A stretch of 64,000 nt of DNA from Butyricimonas faecihominis (GCF_033096445.1 NZ_AP028155.1:4159880-4223879), one strand, 5' to 3'; shown: positions 34,212 to 42,924, counted from the first letter of the stretch. Program-made: numbers and translations. The notes: generated from the letters alone by a model not told the origin.

Positions 34212-34820
34212 ATGGTTAAATTTATTTTTGACCGCATAATGGCCCTTATTGGTTTGTTATGTCTTTGGCCTGTGTTGCTTGTGGTGTGGGGGATGATTCG
34301 AGTGAAAATGCCTGATGGCCCAGCGTTGTTCAAGCAGAAGCGTGTGGGACTAAATGGACTAGTGTTTACGATGTACAAGTTTCGAAGTATGAAAGTGGGG
34401 CATGGTGGATCGTCTGTGTCTGTGGCTGGAGAAAGTCGGATAACACCCTTAGGTGCATTTCTTCGGAAATACAAGTTTGATGAGTTGCCTGAATTGTGGA
34501 ATGTATTCGTTGGGGATATGAGTTTTGTTGGACCTCGTCCAGATGTGCCTGGATATGCTGATAATTTGAAAGGTGATGATATGCTGATATTGAAATCTCG
34601 GCCAGGAATCACGGGGCCCGCATCATTGAAATATCGTAACGAGGAAACAATTCTTGCTGGGGTTTCTGATCCGGAAAAGTATAATGATGAGGTGATATTT
34701 CCAGATAAGGTGAGGATAAATCTTTATTATTATCGTCATCCTTCTTTTCTGAAAGATCTTCAGATGATTATATGTACGGTGTTGGGGAAGAGAATGAGAT
34801 ATAATGATGAATTGATCTGA
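34212..34820 (+). CDS. PglC/WbaP-type phosphoglycosyl transferase (initiating sugar transferase)
   Basis: 202 residues from MVKFIFDRIMALIG; the frame is open upstream but overlaps the GT2 gene. The single N-terminal hydrophobic helix (about 8-28) is re-entrant in this monotopic family. The blocks FKQKRVGLNG, FTMYKFRSM, KFDELPELWNVFVGDMSFVGPRP (in two parts: the catalytic Asp-Glu dyad DE, then SFVGPRP) and SRPGITG are diagnostic. It moves a sugar phosphate, often bacillosamine-type, onto undecaprenyl phosphate to start the repeat unit. The next gene is the matching aminotransferase. Confidence 0.95.
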   Translation: MVKFIFDRIMALIGLLCLWPVLLVVWGMIRVKMPDGPALFKQKRVGLNGLVFTMYKFRSMKVGHGGSSVSVAGESRITPLGAFLRKYKFDELPELWNVFVGDMSFVGPRPDVPGYADNLKGDDMLILKSRPGITGPASLKYRNEETILAGVSDPEKYNDEVIFPDKVRINLYYYRHPSFLKDLQMIICTVLGKRMRYNDELI

Positions 34821-34928
34821 ATGTTTATGCCTATTCTTATTTGAATTTATATCACATGGGATGGCGGTAGATATAGAGTAGTGTTTCAACAAAAGAATTG
34901 GAACGGAAATTACGTAAAATTGTGCATT

Positions 34929-36080
34929 ATGAAAGATCGAATTTGGTTGTCTCTCGCTCACATGGGTGGGCGGGAACAAGAATTTATACAGGAAGCATTT
35001 GACACCAACTGGGTAGTACCATTAGGGCCAAATGTGAATGCTTTTGAAAAAGCCCTACGAGACTTTTTAATTGAAAATGGGGAGAAACAGGTGGTGGCGT
35101 TAAGTGCGGGGACAGCTGCATTACATTTGGGGTTGATACTTTTAGGTGTTGGTGAGGGGGACGAGGTGATTTGCCAGAGTTTCACGTTTTCTGCATCGGC
35201 AAACCCGATTGCTTATCAGAGGGCAACGCCAGTATTCGTGGATAGTGAAAAGGATACTTGGAACATGGATCCGGTGTTGCTGGAAGAGGCGATCAAGGAT
35301 CGTTTGGAGAAGACCGGACGATTACCGAAGGTTATTATTCCGGTACATTTGTATGGTATGCCCGGAAAGTTGGATGAGATTTTAGAAGTTGCCAAGCGTT
35401 ATGATATTCCCGTGTTGGAGGATTCGGCAGAGGCGTTAGGTTCGGAGTACAAGGGGCAGAAGTGCGGGACGTTCGGAGAGTTCGGGGCGTTATCATTCAA
35501 CGGGAACAAGATTATCACGACTTCCGGTGGCGGGGCGTTGGTTTGCCCGAGCGAAGAACGGGCTAAACGAGCTTTGTTTTATGCCACGCAGGCGAGGGAG
35601 CAGGCTCCACATTACCAGCACGAGAAGATCGGGTATAATTACCGGATGAGTAATATTTGTGCCGGGATCGGTCGGGGGCAAATGTTCGTGTTGGAAGATC
35701 ACGTTGCCCGGCGGCGGGAAATTCACGATTTGTATGTGAAGTTGCTGGATGGGGTGAAGGGTGTGAAGGTGATGTGCCAGCCGGAAGGGGGTGATTTTGA
35801 TTCGAATTACTGGTTGACGTGTATCACGGTGGAGCCGGGAGTGGCAGGTTTCACGAGAGAGAACGTGAGGTTGGCTTTGGATGCGGATAATATAGAGAGT
35901 CGGCCTTTGTGGAAACCGATGCACTTGCAACCGGTGTTCAAGGATGCCCCGTTTTACGGGAACGGGACGAGTGAACGGCTGTTCGAGATTGGGTTGTGTT
36001 TACCGTCAGGACCGACGTTGACGAACGAAGATATAGAAAGAGTAGGACAGGTTATTATTCGGATGGGAAGAAAATATTGA
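34929..36080 (+). CDS. DegT/DnrJ/EryC1-family PLP aminotransferase (PglE-like)
   Basis: 383 residues from MKDRIWLSLAHMGG. The frame is open to 34881 but that part is unlike the family. PLP-binding features are the Asp in VLEDSAEALGS (Asp165) and the Schiff-base Lys194 in SFNGNKIITTSGGG. The sequence resembles sugar-nucleotide 4-aminotransferases such as PglE/PseC. It should aminate the 4-keto-6-deoxy product of the dehydratase at 17893 and feed the PglC-like transferase directly upstream. The codon mix returns here to the more GC-rich style, marking the conserved flank of the locus. Confidence 0.93.
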   Translation: MKDRIWLSLAHMGGREQEFIQEAFDTNWVVPLGPNVNAFEKALRDFLIENGEKQVVALSAGTAALHLGLILLGVGEGDEVICQSFTFSASANPIAYQRATPVFVDSEKDTWNMDPVLLEEAIKDRLEKTGRLPKVIIPVHLYGMPGKLDEILEVAKRYDIPVLEDSAEALGSEYKGQKCGTFGEFGALSFNGNKIITTSGGGALVCPSEERAKRALFYATQAREQAPHYQHEKIGYNYRMSNICAGIGRGQMFVLEDHVARRREIHDLYVKLLDGVKGVKVMCQPEGGDFDSNYWLTCITVEPGVAGFTRENVRLALDADNIESRPLWKPMHLQPVFKDAPFYGNGTSERLFEIGLCLPSGPTLTNEDIERVGQVIIRMGRKY

Positions 36081-36128
36081 AAATGATACGTTATATGAAT
36101 CAAGTAATTAATTTTTATTTTGAGAAAA

Positions 36129-36899
36129 ATGCGATATTGGGATAAAGTTATTTTGTTTTTAGAGGGATTGATTATATTGTCTTCTTGTGGTTCTAGTAAA
36201 AAGGTAGTTTACCTGCAAGATGCGGACGTGAACAGGCGGGTGAAAACAGAGATAGAGTACAAGACGGTGATCCACCCGGATGACCTGTTGTCGATCGTGG
36301 TGTCATGTGATGACTTGGAATCCGCCCTCCCGTTCAACACCCCGATGATCGGGCTTGGAAATCAAGTTACCTCGTCATCTCAACAGATCCCACGGGGTTA
36401 CCTCGTTGACAAAGCGGGGGAGATCGATTTTCCCGTGCTTGGAAAGTTGAAAGTGGAAGGGATATCCCGTAACGAACTATCCGAGATGTTGAAGGAAAAA
36501 TTATCGCTTTACTTGAAGAACCCGATCGTGACGATTCAGTTTCAAAATTTCAAGGTGACAGTACTGGGGGAAGTGAAGAACCCGGGGTGTTATCAAGTGT
36601 CCAGCGAACGCGTGTCACTTCTTGACGCGTTAGGCATGGCGGGAGACTTGCAAATCAACGGGAAGCGGAAGAACGTGTTGATCATGCGAGAGCAAGGGAA
36701 CGAGAAGGTATTTGCCCGGGTGGACTTGACTTCGAGTGATTACATAAACACTCCTTTCTTTTACTTGCAGCAAAATGACGTGGTTTACGTGGAGCCGAAC
36801 AAGGGACGGATTGCCGGGGGAAATGCCGGGACATTCCTTCCTTACGTGTTGTCAAGCTTGTCGACCTTGATCGCCGTGATATCATTAATTACAAGATAA
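36129..36899 (+). CDS. Wza-type outer membrane polysaccharide export lipoprotein
   Basis: 256 residues from MRYWDKVILF; a TTG three codons upstream is possible. A lipoprotein signal (LIILSSC, about Cys19) is followed by the Poly_export domain (VIHPDDLLSIVVSCDD), then SLBB-type beta-grasp repeats (KVTVLGEVKNPGCYQV). The C-terminal YVLSSLSTLIAVISLITR is hydrophobic. It should form the periplasm/outer membrane export channel for the polymer and partner the Wzc-like kinase encoded 18 bp downstream. Confidence 0.93.
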   Translation: MRYWDKVILFLEGLIILSSCGSSKKVVYLQDADVNRRVKTEIEYKTVIHPDDLLSIVVSCDDLESALPFNTPMIGLGNQVTSSSQQIPRGYLVDKAGEIDFPVLGKLKVEGISRNELSEMLKEKLSLYLKNPIVTIQFQNFKVTVLGEVKNPGCYQVSSERVSLLDALGMAGDLQINGKRKNVLIMREQGNEKVFARVDLTSSDYINTPFFYLQQNDVVYVEPNKGRIAGGNAGTFLPYVLSSLSTLIAVISLITR

Positions 36900-36917
36900 T
36901 TAAACGAGGAAAGAACG

Positions 36918-39257
36918 ATGAATAACGAGAATAACATGAATAGAGAGTTTTCACCATCGGGTGAAGGAGAGTATTTTGATTTACGGGCTTTCTTCCTCAA
37001 ATTACTGGCTCACTGGTGGTGGTTTGTTATCAGCGTGTCTCTCTGTGTAATGATCGCTTTTTATATTTGTTTAAGTTCAACTCCCGTGTACCAGGTGGAA
37101 ACGAAGGTCATGATCAGTGATACCAAAAAAGGGGAGATCGGGGTAAACCCGATGATGAAGGAGCTGGGATTGTTTCAGGGAAACATGGCGGTGGAGAACG
37201 AGATCGTGGAGTTGAAATCCAAAAATCTGGTGCAAGAAGTTGTACGGGAACTGGAGTTGAATGTCGATTATACACGAGAAAGGTTTCCTCGTGACAGGAA
37301 GTTGTACAAGGACTCGCCCATCAAGGTTTTGGTGGACATGCCGGAGCACGTGAAGGACACGGTTTTGTACGTGAGCCTTGTCGGGGAGGGAGTGAAGGTA
37401 TGTAACGAGGATCGGGAAGTGATTTTCGAGGGAGGGTTCTCGGACGTGATTTCTTTCGGGACGTACAACGTGTCGATCGAGAAACAGGATTCACTGGCTA
37501 GGGAGGGAGACGAGATCCGGGTGGACTTGTTATCTTACAAGACCGTAACAAATAGGGTTTACAAGCAACTGGCCGTTAGTATCCTGGAAAAAAACACGAG
37601 TGCCGTTCGGTTGAGCGTGAAAGACGCCATCCCGGCACGGGGTAAGGACATACTGGACGCCCTGATACGAGGGTATAACAATAACGGGATCACGGACAAG
37701 CAACTGGTGTCGTCCAAGACGGTGGAGTTTATCAACGACCGTTTGAAAGTGATTAATCGTGAACTAGGGGATATCGAGAGTGACGCAGAGATGTTCAAGA
37801 AACAGAACCAGTTAACGGATATCACGTCGGACGCGGCTTTCGTGATGGAACGGAAGAAAGCGGCGGGGATGGAATTGTTGAAACTGGCAACGGAGTTGGA
37901 CGTGGTGAAGAGTGTCCGGGATTACCTGGATAGCCGGGAGGGCGAGGAGTTCCGGTTATTGCCGGAGCAACTGGGGCTGACGGACGAGTCGTTGAACAGC
38001 GGGATCAGCAAGTATAACGAGATGGTTCTCCGGAGGGGAAAATTATTACTCTCGGCACGGGAAAGTAACCCGATCGTTACCGGGCTGGAGATGCAGTTGC
38101 GGGACATGAAAAATAATATCCGGTTGGCGATTGCCAACGTGGAGAAAGGGTTGGATATCAAGATCAAGAGTTTACAACGGGAAAGAGAGGCCGTGGATGC
38201 CAAGTTGACATCCGTGCCGACGCAAGAAAAACAATATCGTTCGATTGCCCGGCAGCAGGAGTTGAAAGAGAACCTTTTTCTTTTCTTGATGCAAAAACGG
38301 GAAGAATCGGAGATCGCCAAGTTAATGTACGTGCCGATGGCGAAGATCATCGAGAATCCCGACGCGGGAGAGGGGCCTATCGCCCCGCGTAAGGCATTGA
38401 TCATGTTGATCGGCTTGATGCTGGGGTTTGCGTTGCCAACGGGAGGAATTTTGATCATGGATATGCTGGATACCAAGGTACGAGGAGCGGAGGAAGTTGA
38501 AAAGGTGGTGAACGCCCCGTTACTGGGAACTTTACCGCAATTGCCGGAAGAGAAAACGTCGATAGAGAGTGAGGACTGGATGATGTCGGAGTCGATGCAG
38601 TTGATCCGGGAGAATTTGAATTACCTGATCAAGCGAAAGGACACGCCCGTGATCATGGTGTCATCGACGATACCGAGTGAAGGGAAATCTTTGGTTGCAG
38701 CGCATTTAGCGAGTGCTTACGCCCGGGCGGGAAAGAAAGTGATCGTGATCGGTTGTGACTTGCGTAACCCGAGGTTAAACGAGTACTTCAAGAGGGAAGG
38801 CCGGAAGGGATTATCGGCTTACCTGGCCGGGATGGTTGATGCCCCGGGGATGCTGGTTGAGAAGGTAAACGATAACTTGCACGTGATATTTGGAGGAACG
38901 GTCCCCCCGAACCCGACACAGTTGATAGCTAGTCCCCGGATGGGAGAGTTGCTGGCGTGTTTGAAGAGCGAGTTCTCGTGTATTATCCTTGACACGCCGC
39001 CGCTGGGTATCCTGGCTGACGGATTCTCGTTGAGCGAGTACGCGGATGCTTGTGTTTACGTGGTTCGTGCGAACGTGCTTGATAAAAAAGGTCTGAGGGT
39101 TGTTGCCGACCTGGAGAAGGGTGGTCGTTTGGCGAACCTGGGTATCGTGGTGAACGGGATCAAGGTCAGTCGTTCCGGTGGTTACGGGTATGGTTATGGC
39201 TACGGGTATGGCTATGGTTACGGACAGGATGGCAAGGATAAAAAGAAGAAAAAATAA
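36918..39257 (+). CDS. Wzc-type polysaccharide co-polymerase and BY-kinase
   Basis: 779 residues. A membrane helix near 35-55, a Wzz domain, a long coiled-coil periplasmic region (about 250-450) with the GNVR block, and a second helix near 490-510 come first. The cytoplasmic tyrosine kinase domain follows: Walker A SSTIPSEGKS (about 590), A' VIVIGCDLRNPR and Walker B CIILDTPPLG. The tail holds seven Gly-Tyr repeats and a Lys-rich end, the autophosphorylation cluster of BY-kinases. It controls polymer length and export with Wza and Wzy. The PHP-type phosphatase follows 5 bp later. Confidence 0.95.
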   Translation: MNNENNMNREFSPSGEGEYFDLRAFFLKLLAHWWWFVISVSLCVMIAFYICLSSTPVYQVETKVMISDTKKGEIGVNPMMKELGLFQGNMAVENEIVELKSKNLVQEVVRELELNVDYTRERFPRDRKLYKDSPIKVLVDMPEHVKDTVLYVSLVGEGVKVCNEDREVIFEGGFSDVISFGTYNVSIEKQDSLAREGDEIRVDLLSYKTVTNRVYKQLAVSILEKNTSAVRLSVKDAIPARGKDILDALIRGYNNNGITDKQLVSSKTVEFINDRLKVINRELGDIESDAEMFKKQNQLTDITSDAAFVMERKKAAGMELLKLATELDVVKSVRDYLDSREGEEFRLLPEQLGLTDESLNSGISKYNEMVLRRGKLLLSARESNPIVTGLEMQLRDMKNNIRLAIANVEKGLDIKIKSLQREREAVDAKLTSVPTQEKQYRSIARQQELKENLFLFLMQKREESEIAKLMYVPMAKIIENPDAGEGPIAPRKALIMLIGLMLGFALPTGGILIMDMLDTKVRGAEEVEKVVNAPLLGTLPQLPEEKTSIESEDWMMSESMQLIRENLNYLIKRKDTPVIMVSSTIPSEGKSLVAAHLASAYARAGKKVIVIGCDLRNPRLNEYFKREGRKGLSAYLAGMVDAPGMLVEKVNDNLHVIFGGTVPPNPTQLIASPRMGELLACLKSEFSCIILDTPPLGILADGFSLSEYADACVYVVRANVLDKKGLRVVADLEKGGRLANLGIVVNGIKVSRSGGYGYGYGYGYGYGYGQDGKDKKKKK
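39183..39226 (+). repeat. Short tandem GGNTAY repeats encoding the (Gly-Tyr)7 tail
   Basis: Seven imperfect 6-bp repeats (codons GGN TAY) in the 3' end of the kinase gene. They keep the frame in any copy number, so the number of phospho-tyrosines could vary between strains. Confidence 0.7.
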
Positions 39258-39262
39258 CGATC

Positions 39263-39961
39263 ATGGACTGGTTTAAAAGAAAGAACAAGCAATATTTTTC
39301 TTATGATCATGACATCCATTCTCATATTTTACCGGGATTGGATGACGGGGTGAAACGGGTAGAGGATTCCGTGGTGATCGTGAAAAAGATGCTGGAACTG
39401 GGGGTGAAACAGTTTTCTTTTACTCCTCATATTTCTTTTCCATCACCGATGAACACGCCGGAGATAATTCTTGAAAAACTGAACGAGCTGAAAGAACGTT
39501 TATTGAAGGAGAAAATTGAAATTGAGGCGGATGCCGGGGCGGAGTACAAGATCGGTGAATACATGATAGATTTGATCCGTCAAGGGAATATCGCCTCGTT
39601 TCACGGAGGAAAGGTGCTGGTGGAACATAGTTTCGTGGCCCCGTCTCCGGCTTTCGAGGAGGTGATTTTTCGCCTGCAGGACAAGGGCTACACGCCCGTG
39701 TTGGCACACCCGGAGCGTTACCCGTTTTACGCAAAACATCTGACGGAACGGGTGTGGGAGTTGAAACGACGGGGATGCCGGATACAAGTGAACTTGCTGT
39801 CGTTTGTGGGTTTTTACGGGAAAGAGGCAATGGCAGGGGCGAGGGAGTTATTGGTGGCAAGGTTGATTGATTATTTTTCCGGGGATATACACTCGGTGAA
39901 ACAGGTGGAATTGTTGGAAAAATTCTTGAAATCGAAAGAATCGGAAAAGTTATTGGTTTAA
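39263..39961 (+). CDS. CpsB/YwqE-type PHP-domain tyrosine phosphatase
   Basis: 232 residues. The PHP metal-binding motifs are visible: DHDIHSHILPGLDDGVK (about 12-28), FTPHIS, DAGAEYKIG, LVEHSF, LAHPERYPFY and the last block SGDIHS. It should dephosphorylate the Tyr tail of the preceding Wzc-like kinase, the usual kinase/phosphatase pair that cycles capsule assembly. It is the last gene of the capsule operon, and a strong terminator follows. Confidence 0.94.
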   Translation: MDWFKRKNKQYFSYDHDIHSHILPGLDDGVKRVEDSVVIVKKMLELGVKQFSFTPHISFPSPMNTPEIILEKLNELKERLLKEKIEIEADAGAEYKIGEYMIDLIRQGNIASFHGGKVLVEHSFVAPSPAFEEVIFRLQDKGYTPVLAHPERYPFYAKHLTERVWELKRRGCRIQVNLLSFVGFYGKEAMAGARELLVARLIDYFSGDIHSVKQVELLEKFLKSKESEKLLV

Positions 39962-39992
39962 GATTTACAAATTCGTGTTTAAGCGGAGATAT

Positions 39993-40023
39993 AACCTCGG
40001 ACGAAGAGTGTCCGAGGTTTTTT
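39993..40023 (+). terminator. Intrinsic terminator ending the capsule operon
   Basis: A perfect 10-bp stem AACCTCGGAC (39993-40002) / GTCCGAGGTT (40010-40019) with a 7-nt loop, ending in a run of T. Confidence 0.93.
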
Positions 40024-40049
40024 AATTTATAAATTTTAATATTTAAGTT

Positions 40050-40665
40050 ATGAAAGAGTTATTAAATGCAAGGTTTTTCTCTTGGTTGGAAGAGTGTGGT
40101 GGGAAAGATGTCACGAAAGATGAGGTAGAACTGGTAGTCGGGGAGTTCGTGGCGGATTTGGAACGGATGTGTGACAAGGAAAAGAACTACAAGGAAGAGG
40201 TGCGGGTGTTGGAACGAGTACGAATCCGCCTGCACGTTTGGGATGAAGTGTGCCAAGCGAGTGACGGATCGGGGAAAAAAGGGAATGCTCGGGTATTGCG
40301 TGGAGGCCGTGTTGCAACGGGTGGAGGTCGAGATCCGGTTTGCTCGAGAGCGACAGGAATACCCGGAGAGGTATGCCGGGAGTTCGGATGACGGGCCGTT
40401 GGCGGTCTGGACATCGAACAATAACAAGATGGAGATAGCGGAACTGATGTTAGGGATTTATCTAGCGAAGGTGTTACACACTCCGGATGGGATGTTGATG
40501 GAGTATCGAGAGGTTATCCGGTTGGCCGAACGGGCGTTCGGGGTAAAAATTTCGAATCACAGGGAGTTGAAGCGGGATATTTTCAAACGGACGAACGAGC
40601 TGGTGATATTCCTGAAACGGTTGATCTTTTTGATTGAACAGGAACGGGATAAGAAAGATGCTTGA
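40050..40665 (+). pseudogene. RteC-like protein, split by a frameshift
   Basis: The first frame (from ATG 40050) reads as plausible protein to about 40270 (MKELLNARFFSWLEECGG ... IRLHVWDEVCQAS). After that the next frame takes over (GMLGYCVEAVLQRVEVEIRF ... to 40665). The switch is at GGGGAAAAAAGGG near 40274-40286; one base fewer would give one protein of about 205 residues. The C-terminal block (LAVWTSNNNKMEIAELMLG, then VKISNHRELKRDIFKRTNEL) resembles the RteC domain, known as a regulator in Bacteroides conjugative elements. Here no conjugation genes are near. Nothing upstream or downstream fixes the function. Confidence 0.6.
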
Positions 40666-40671
40666 CAGGGG

Positions 40672-40702
40672 AAGGCGTGGTAAAAGTTTTTTGCCACGCC
40701 TT
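40672..40702 (+). terminator. Hairpin terminator after the RteC-like gene
   Basis: AAGGCGTGG (40672-40680) pairs with CCACGCCTT (40694-40702), followed by TAATTT. Confidence 0.75.
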
Positions 40703-40747
40703 TAATTTATACAGTTTAATATCGGTTCTGAAAGAATTCATTAAGTC

Positions 40748-40849
40748 AATAAATATTTATTTATAATGAATAAAACACGTTTTAGCTGCCTGTATATCTG
40801 AGAAAAAATATTAATTTTGTGTGATAACTGATTTATAAGGAGGACTATC
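40748..40849 (+). promoter_or_regulatory. Promoter region of the MNT-HEPN pair
   Basis: A perfect palindrome AATAAATATTTATT (40748-40761), a TAnnTTTG-type box TAATTTTG (40812-40819) and a strong Shine-Dalgarno AAGGAGG (40837-40843), 6 nt before the ATG. Such a strong SD is uncommon in Bacteroidota genes and in the rest of this window. The palindrome could be an autoregulatory site. Confidence 0.45.
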
Positions 40850-41158
40850 ATGAATCGATCACAAGTTATATCTCAAATTAGAGAGGCTCTACATCGGCTT
40901 GCACCGGGCATTAGGGTTATTCTTTACGGAAGTGAGGCAAGGGGGGATGCTCGCCCAGATAGTGATATTGATTTGTTGTTATTGTTAGATAAAGACGTTA
41001 TTACCTTGGAAGATCGAATGGCCTTGACTGCTCCATTGTATGATATAGAATTACAAACGGGTATACAAATTAATCCGTTCATAGAATCTATGCGCAAATG
41101 GGGAAAGCGTTTTACACCATTTTATGAAAATGTAATGAAAGAAGGAGTGGTATTATGA
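40850..41158 (+). CDS. MNT-domain nucleotidyltransferase (MntA-like antitoxin)
   Basis: 102 residues. The minimal nucleotidyltransferase motif is GSEARGDARPDSDIDLLLL (about 27-45), the GSx10DxD signature. The protein has just the single NTase domain, as MntA proteins do. It overlaps the HEPN gene by 4 bp. In type VII toxin-antitoxin systems MntA AMPylates the HEPN RNase HepT and inactivates it. Whether this pair works so is inferred. The strong Shine-Dalgarno suggests high translation relative to the partner. Confidence 0.88.
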   Translation: MNRSQVISQIREALHRLAPGIRVILYGSEARGDARPDSDIDLLLLLDKDVITLEDRMALTAPLYDIELQTGIQINPFIESMRKWGKRFTPFYENVMKEGVVL

Positions 41159-41562
41159 CACCAGAACAAAGGTCGGATATAATATTATATAGACTTGATT
41201 CTGCGAGGAACTTGTTATTAGAGATCGAATCGCATATCGAACGGGGATTCTATAACACGGCGATGAATCGTATGTACTATGCTTGTTTTTATGCTGCAAG
41301 TGCTTTGTTGTTGTATGCTGAAATTGATGGTGTCAAAACACATGAAGGTGTACGCCAAATGTTTGGGAAACATTTTATTTTAACGGGAAAAGTGCCTAAA
41401 GAATGGGGTAGATTTTACACGATCATATATAATAATCGTTCTGAAGCCGATTATGAAGATTTTAAGAATTTTGACTTGACTACGGTGGAAGAATTTTATC
41501 CTTTGGTTTGTGAGTTTATAAATTTGATCAGAGAGCGGATTGTTTCTAATAAGTTAGATTAA
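41155..41562 (+). CDS. HEPN-domain protein (HepT-like toxin candidate, UPF0332)
   Basis: 135 residues, all-helical. Features of the UPF0332/HEPN family are NTAMNRMYYACFYAASALLL (about 38-57), then GVKTHEGVRQMFGKHF and NNRSEADYEDF. The RSEADY element (Arg-x4-Tyr) sits where HepT proteins carry the RX4-6H/Y motif used for RNase activity and for AMPylation by MNT. The gene starts inside the MNT gene, so the two are translationally coupled. It may be a toxin, or a non-toxic HEPN partner. No target is evident. Confidence 0.85.
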   Translation: MTPEQRSDIILYRLDSARNLLLEIESHIERGFYNTAMNRMYYACFYAASALLLYAEIDGVKTHEGVRQMFGKHFILTGKVPKEWGRFYTIIYNNRSEADYEDFKNFDLTTVEEFYPLVCEFINLIRERIVSNKLD

Positions 41563-41762
41563 TAATAATTTACTCAATAAAAACTTAATAAAAAGAGATC
41601 TGGGCGATGTGCTTGGGCCTCTTTTTTTTATTGATAATAATCAATGGTTTGTGGGAAGATGGAAACACACGTGGGATGGTGTGTAGTGATGAAGTTTCGA
41701 AGGTGTTGTAGTTTTGTCGTTAGAAAAATGAGAGAGAGTATTCATTTAAAAAACGAGAAATT

Positions 41763-42398
41763 ATGGCATCATTTAAAAATGATTTTGGATTAAACGGGAA
41801 ATTGGGGGATGTGATTATTTATCAAATAGGTAACAAGTCGTATGCAAGAAGAACGTTTCGAGCGAATAATCCGAAGACAATGAAACAACAGGAAGTGAGG
41901 GCGAGATTTTTAGTTGCAATCCGGTTTTACCAGAAGTTGAAAGAGACTTCGTTAAGGAGAATATTGAAGGTGTCTGCTCAAGGAAACAGTTTCAATGGTT
42001 ATACGTTTTATCTTGAAAAAAATATGAAGGTGTTCTGTGCGGATGGGCGTATCGGAGATTTCTCTCAACTTCAGTTTTCCGCGGGAAAGAGGCAACGAGT
42101 GTTTCATTTAAGAGGAGGGATTGATCCGGAAGGTCGTGTTTTATTACAATGGGAAAAGGTGGGTGGACGAGGATTTGTGGAGGATGATGATCGTTTGATG
42201 GTGGTCGTGTTACATGAAGGGCGGGCGTTTTGTCCGAGGGTGTTGGAGAATATAGGGGGAGTGCGGAAAGATGGTGTGGCGAGTTTTACGATTGACGGGT
42301 GGAAGGGGGAAACGTTGCATTTGTATTGTCTCTTTATTTCGCCTGATGAGAAGCAGTTATCTATGAGTCAGTATGTACGTTTACAGGGAAGGAAATGA
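41763..42398 (+). CDS. DUF6266-like protein, copy 1
   Basis: 211 residues with no signal peptide. The N-terminal part (NGKLGDVIIYQIGNKSYARR, then NNPKTMKQQEVRARF) has the pattern 'GKvGnvv...ps..PkT..Q...R' of DUF6266, a Bacteroidota family of unknown function. The rest is predicted beta-rich with two Ig-like halves and ends in SPDEKQLSMSQYVRLQG. A second member is at 43746 and ends with a matching SISPSQYLTV. Its stop overlaps the holin-like gene (ATGA), so the two are coupled. The cell location is not evident. Confidence 0.6.
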   Translation: MASFKNDFGLNGKLGDVIIYQIGNKSYARRTFRANNPKTMKQQEVRARFLVAIRFYQKLKETSLRRILKVSAQGNSFNGYTFYLEKNMKVFCADGRIGDFSQLQFSAGKRQRVFHLRGGIDPEGRVLLQWEKVGGRGFVEDDDRLMVVVLHEGRAFCPRVLENIGGVRKDGVASFTIDGWKGETLHLYCLFISPDEKQLSMSQYVRLQGRK

Positions 42399-42769
42399 AA
42401 CCGATAGCAGATGTTGTCAATGCTATTAGCGGGGTGATTAATGGCGTGACGCTCCCGGCACGGGAGAAGAAAGAGTTACAGGCGGAGATACTGAGATTGG
42501 TGTACGAGCGGGAACGTGAAATGATTGAAGCTCGGGCTGGCGTGATAAGAGCCGAGGCTACCGGAAATTGGCTACAGCGTTCGTGGCGGCCATTGGTGAT
42601 GTTGATATTTGCTGTTATTGTGCTTATTGGCACTTTCACGAGTTTGCCCATGTTGGCGGATACTTCCCGGTTCTGGGATTTGCTGGAGATTGGGTTGGGC
42701 GGGTACGTGGTGGGGAGGAGCGGGGAAAAAATGGCGGGGGCCATTTTTAAGATAAAAGATAAAAACTAA
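42395..42769 (+). CDS. 3TM holin-like protein
   Basis: 124 residues. An N-terminal amphipathic, charged region (REKKELQAEILRLVYERERE) is followed by WLQRSWRPLVMLIFAVIVLIGTF, a second hydrophobic stretch and LLEIGLGGYVVGRSGEKMA. The motif W-x-Q-R-S-W-R-P and the GGYVxGRSxEK ending match the phage/gene-transfer-agent '3TM holin' family. It is coupled to the DUF6266-like gene upstream and lies 155 bp before a cytoplasmic amidase. Together that gives a lysis-cassette layout. Confidence 0.72.
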   Translation: MKPIADVVNAISGVINGVTLPAREKKELQAEILRLVYEREREMIEARAGVIRAEATGNWLQRSWRPLVMLIFAVIVLIGTFTSLPMLADTSRFWDLLEIGLGGYVVGRSGEKMAGAIFKIKDKN

Positions 42770-42924
42770 AAGATAAAAACGGATCAATTTTAGATTTATG
42801 ACTTTAGATCCTATCGATTAAGTGATTTAATGATTTTCGATTAAGTGATTTTAATCACCCAATCATCGAATCGGCAATCACGGAATCTTTTTCATTCTAA
42901 ATTTTAAATTTTAAACTTTTTGTT
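42770..42924. repeat. AT-rich spacer with GATTAAGTGATT / AATCAC repeats
   Basis: Contains CGATTAAGTGATTT twice and the complementary-type run AATCACCCAATCATCGAATC, then TTTTAAATTTTAAA. The same motif family recurs at 45447, 48112, 49537 and 49930 in this window. No gene is seen. Confidence 0.6.

Noticed and set aside
38018-38476. Minus-strand frame opposite the Wzc-like kinase
   Set aside because: Antisense shadow of a complete kinase gene; Ser/Ile-rich composition with no motif.
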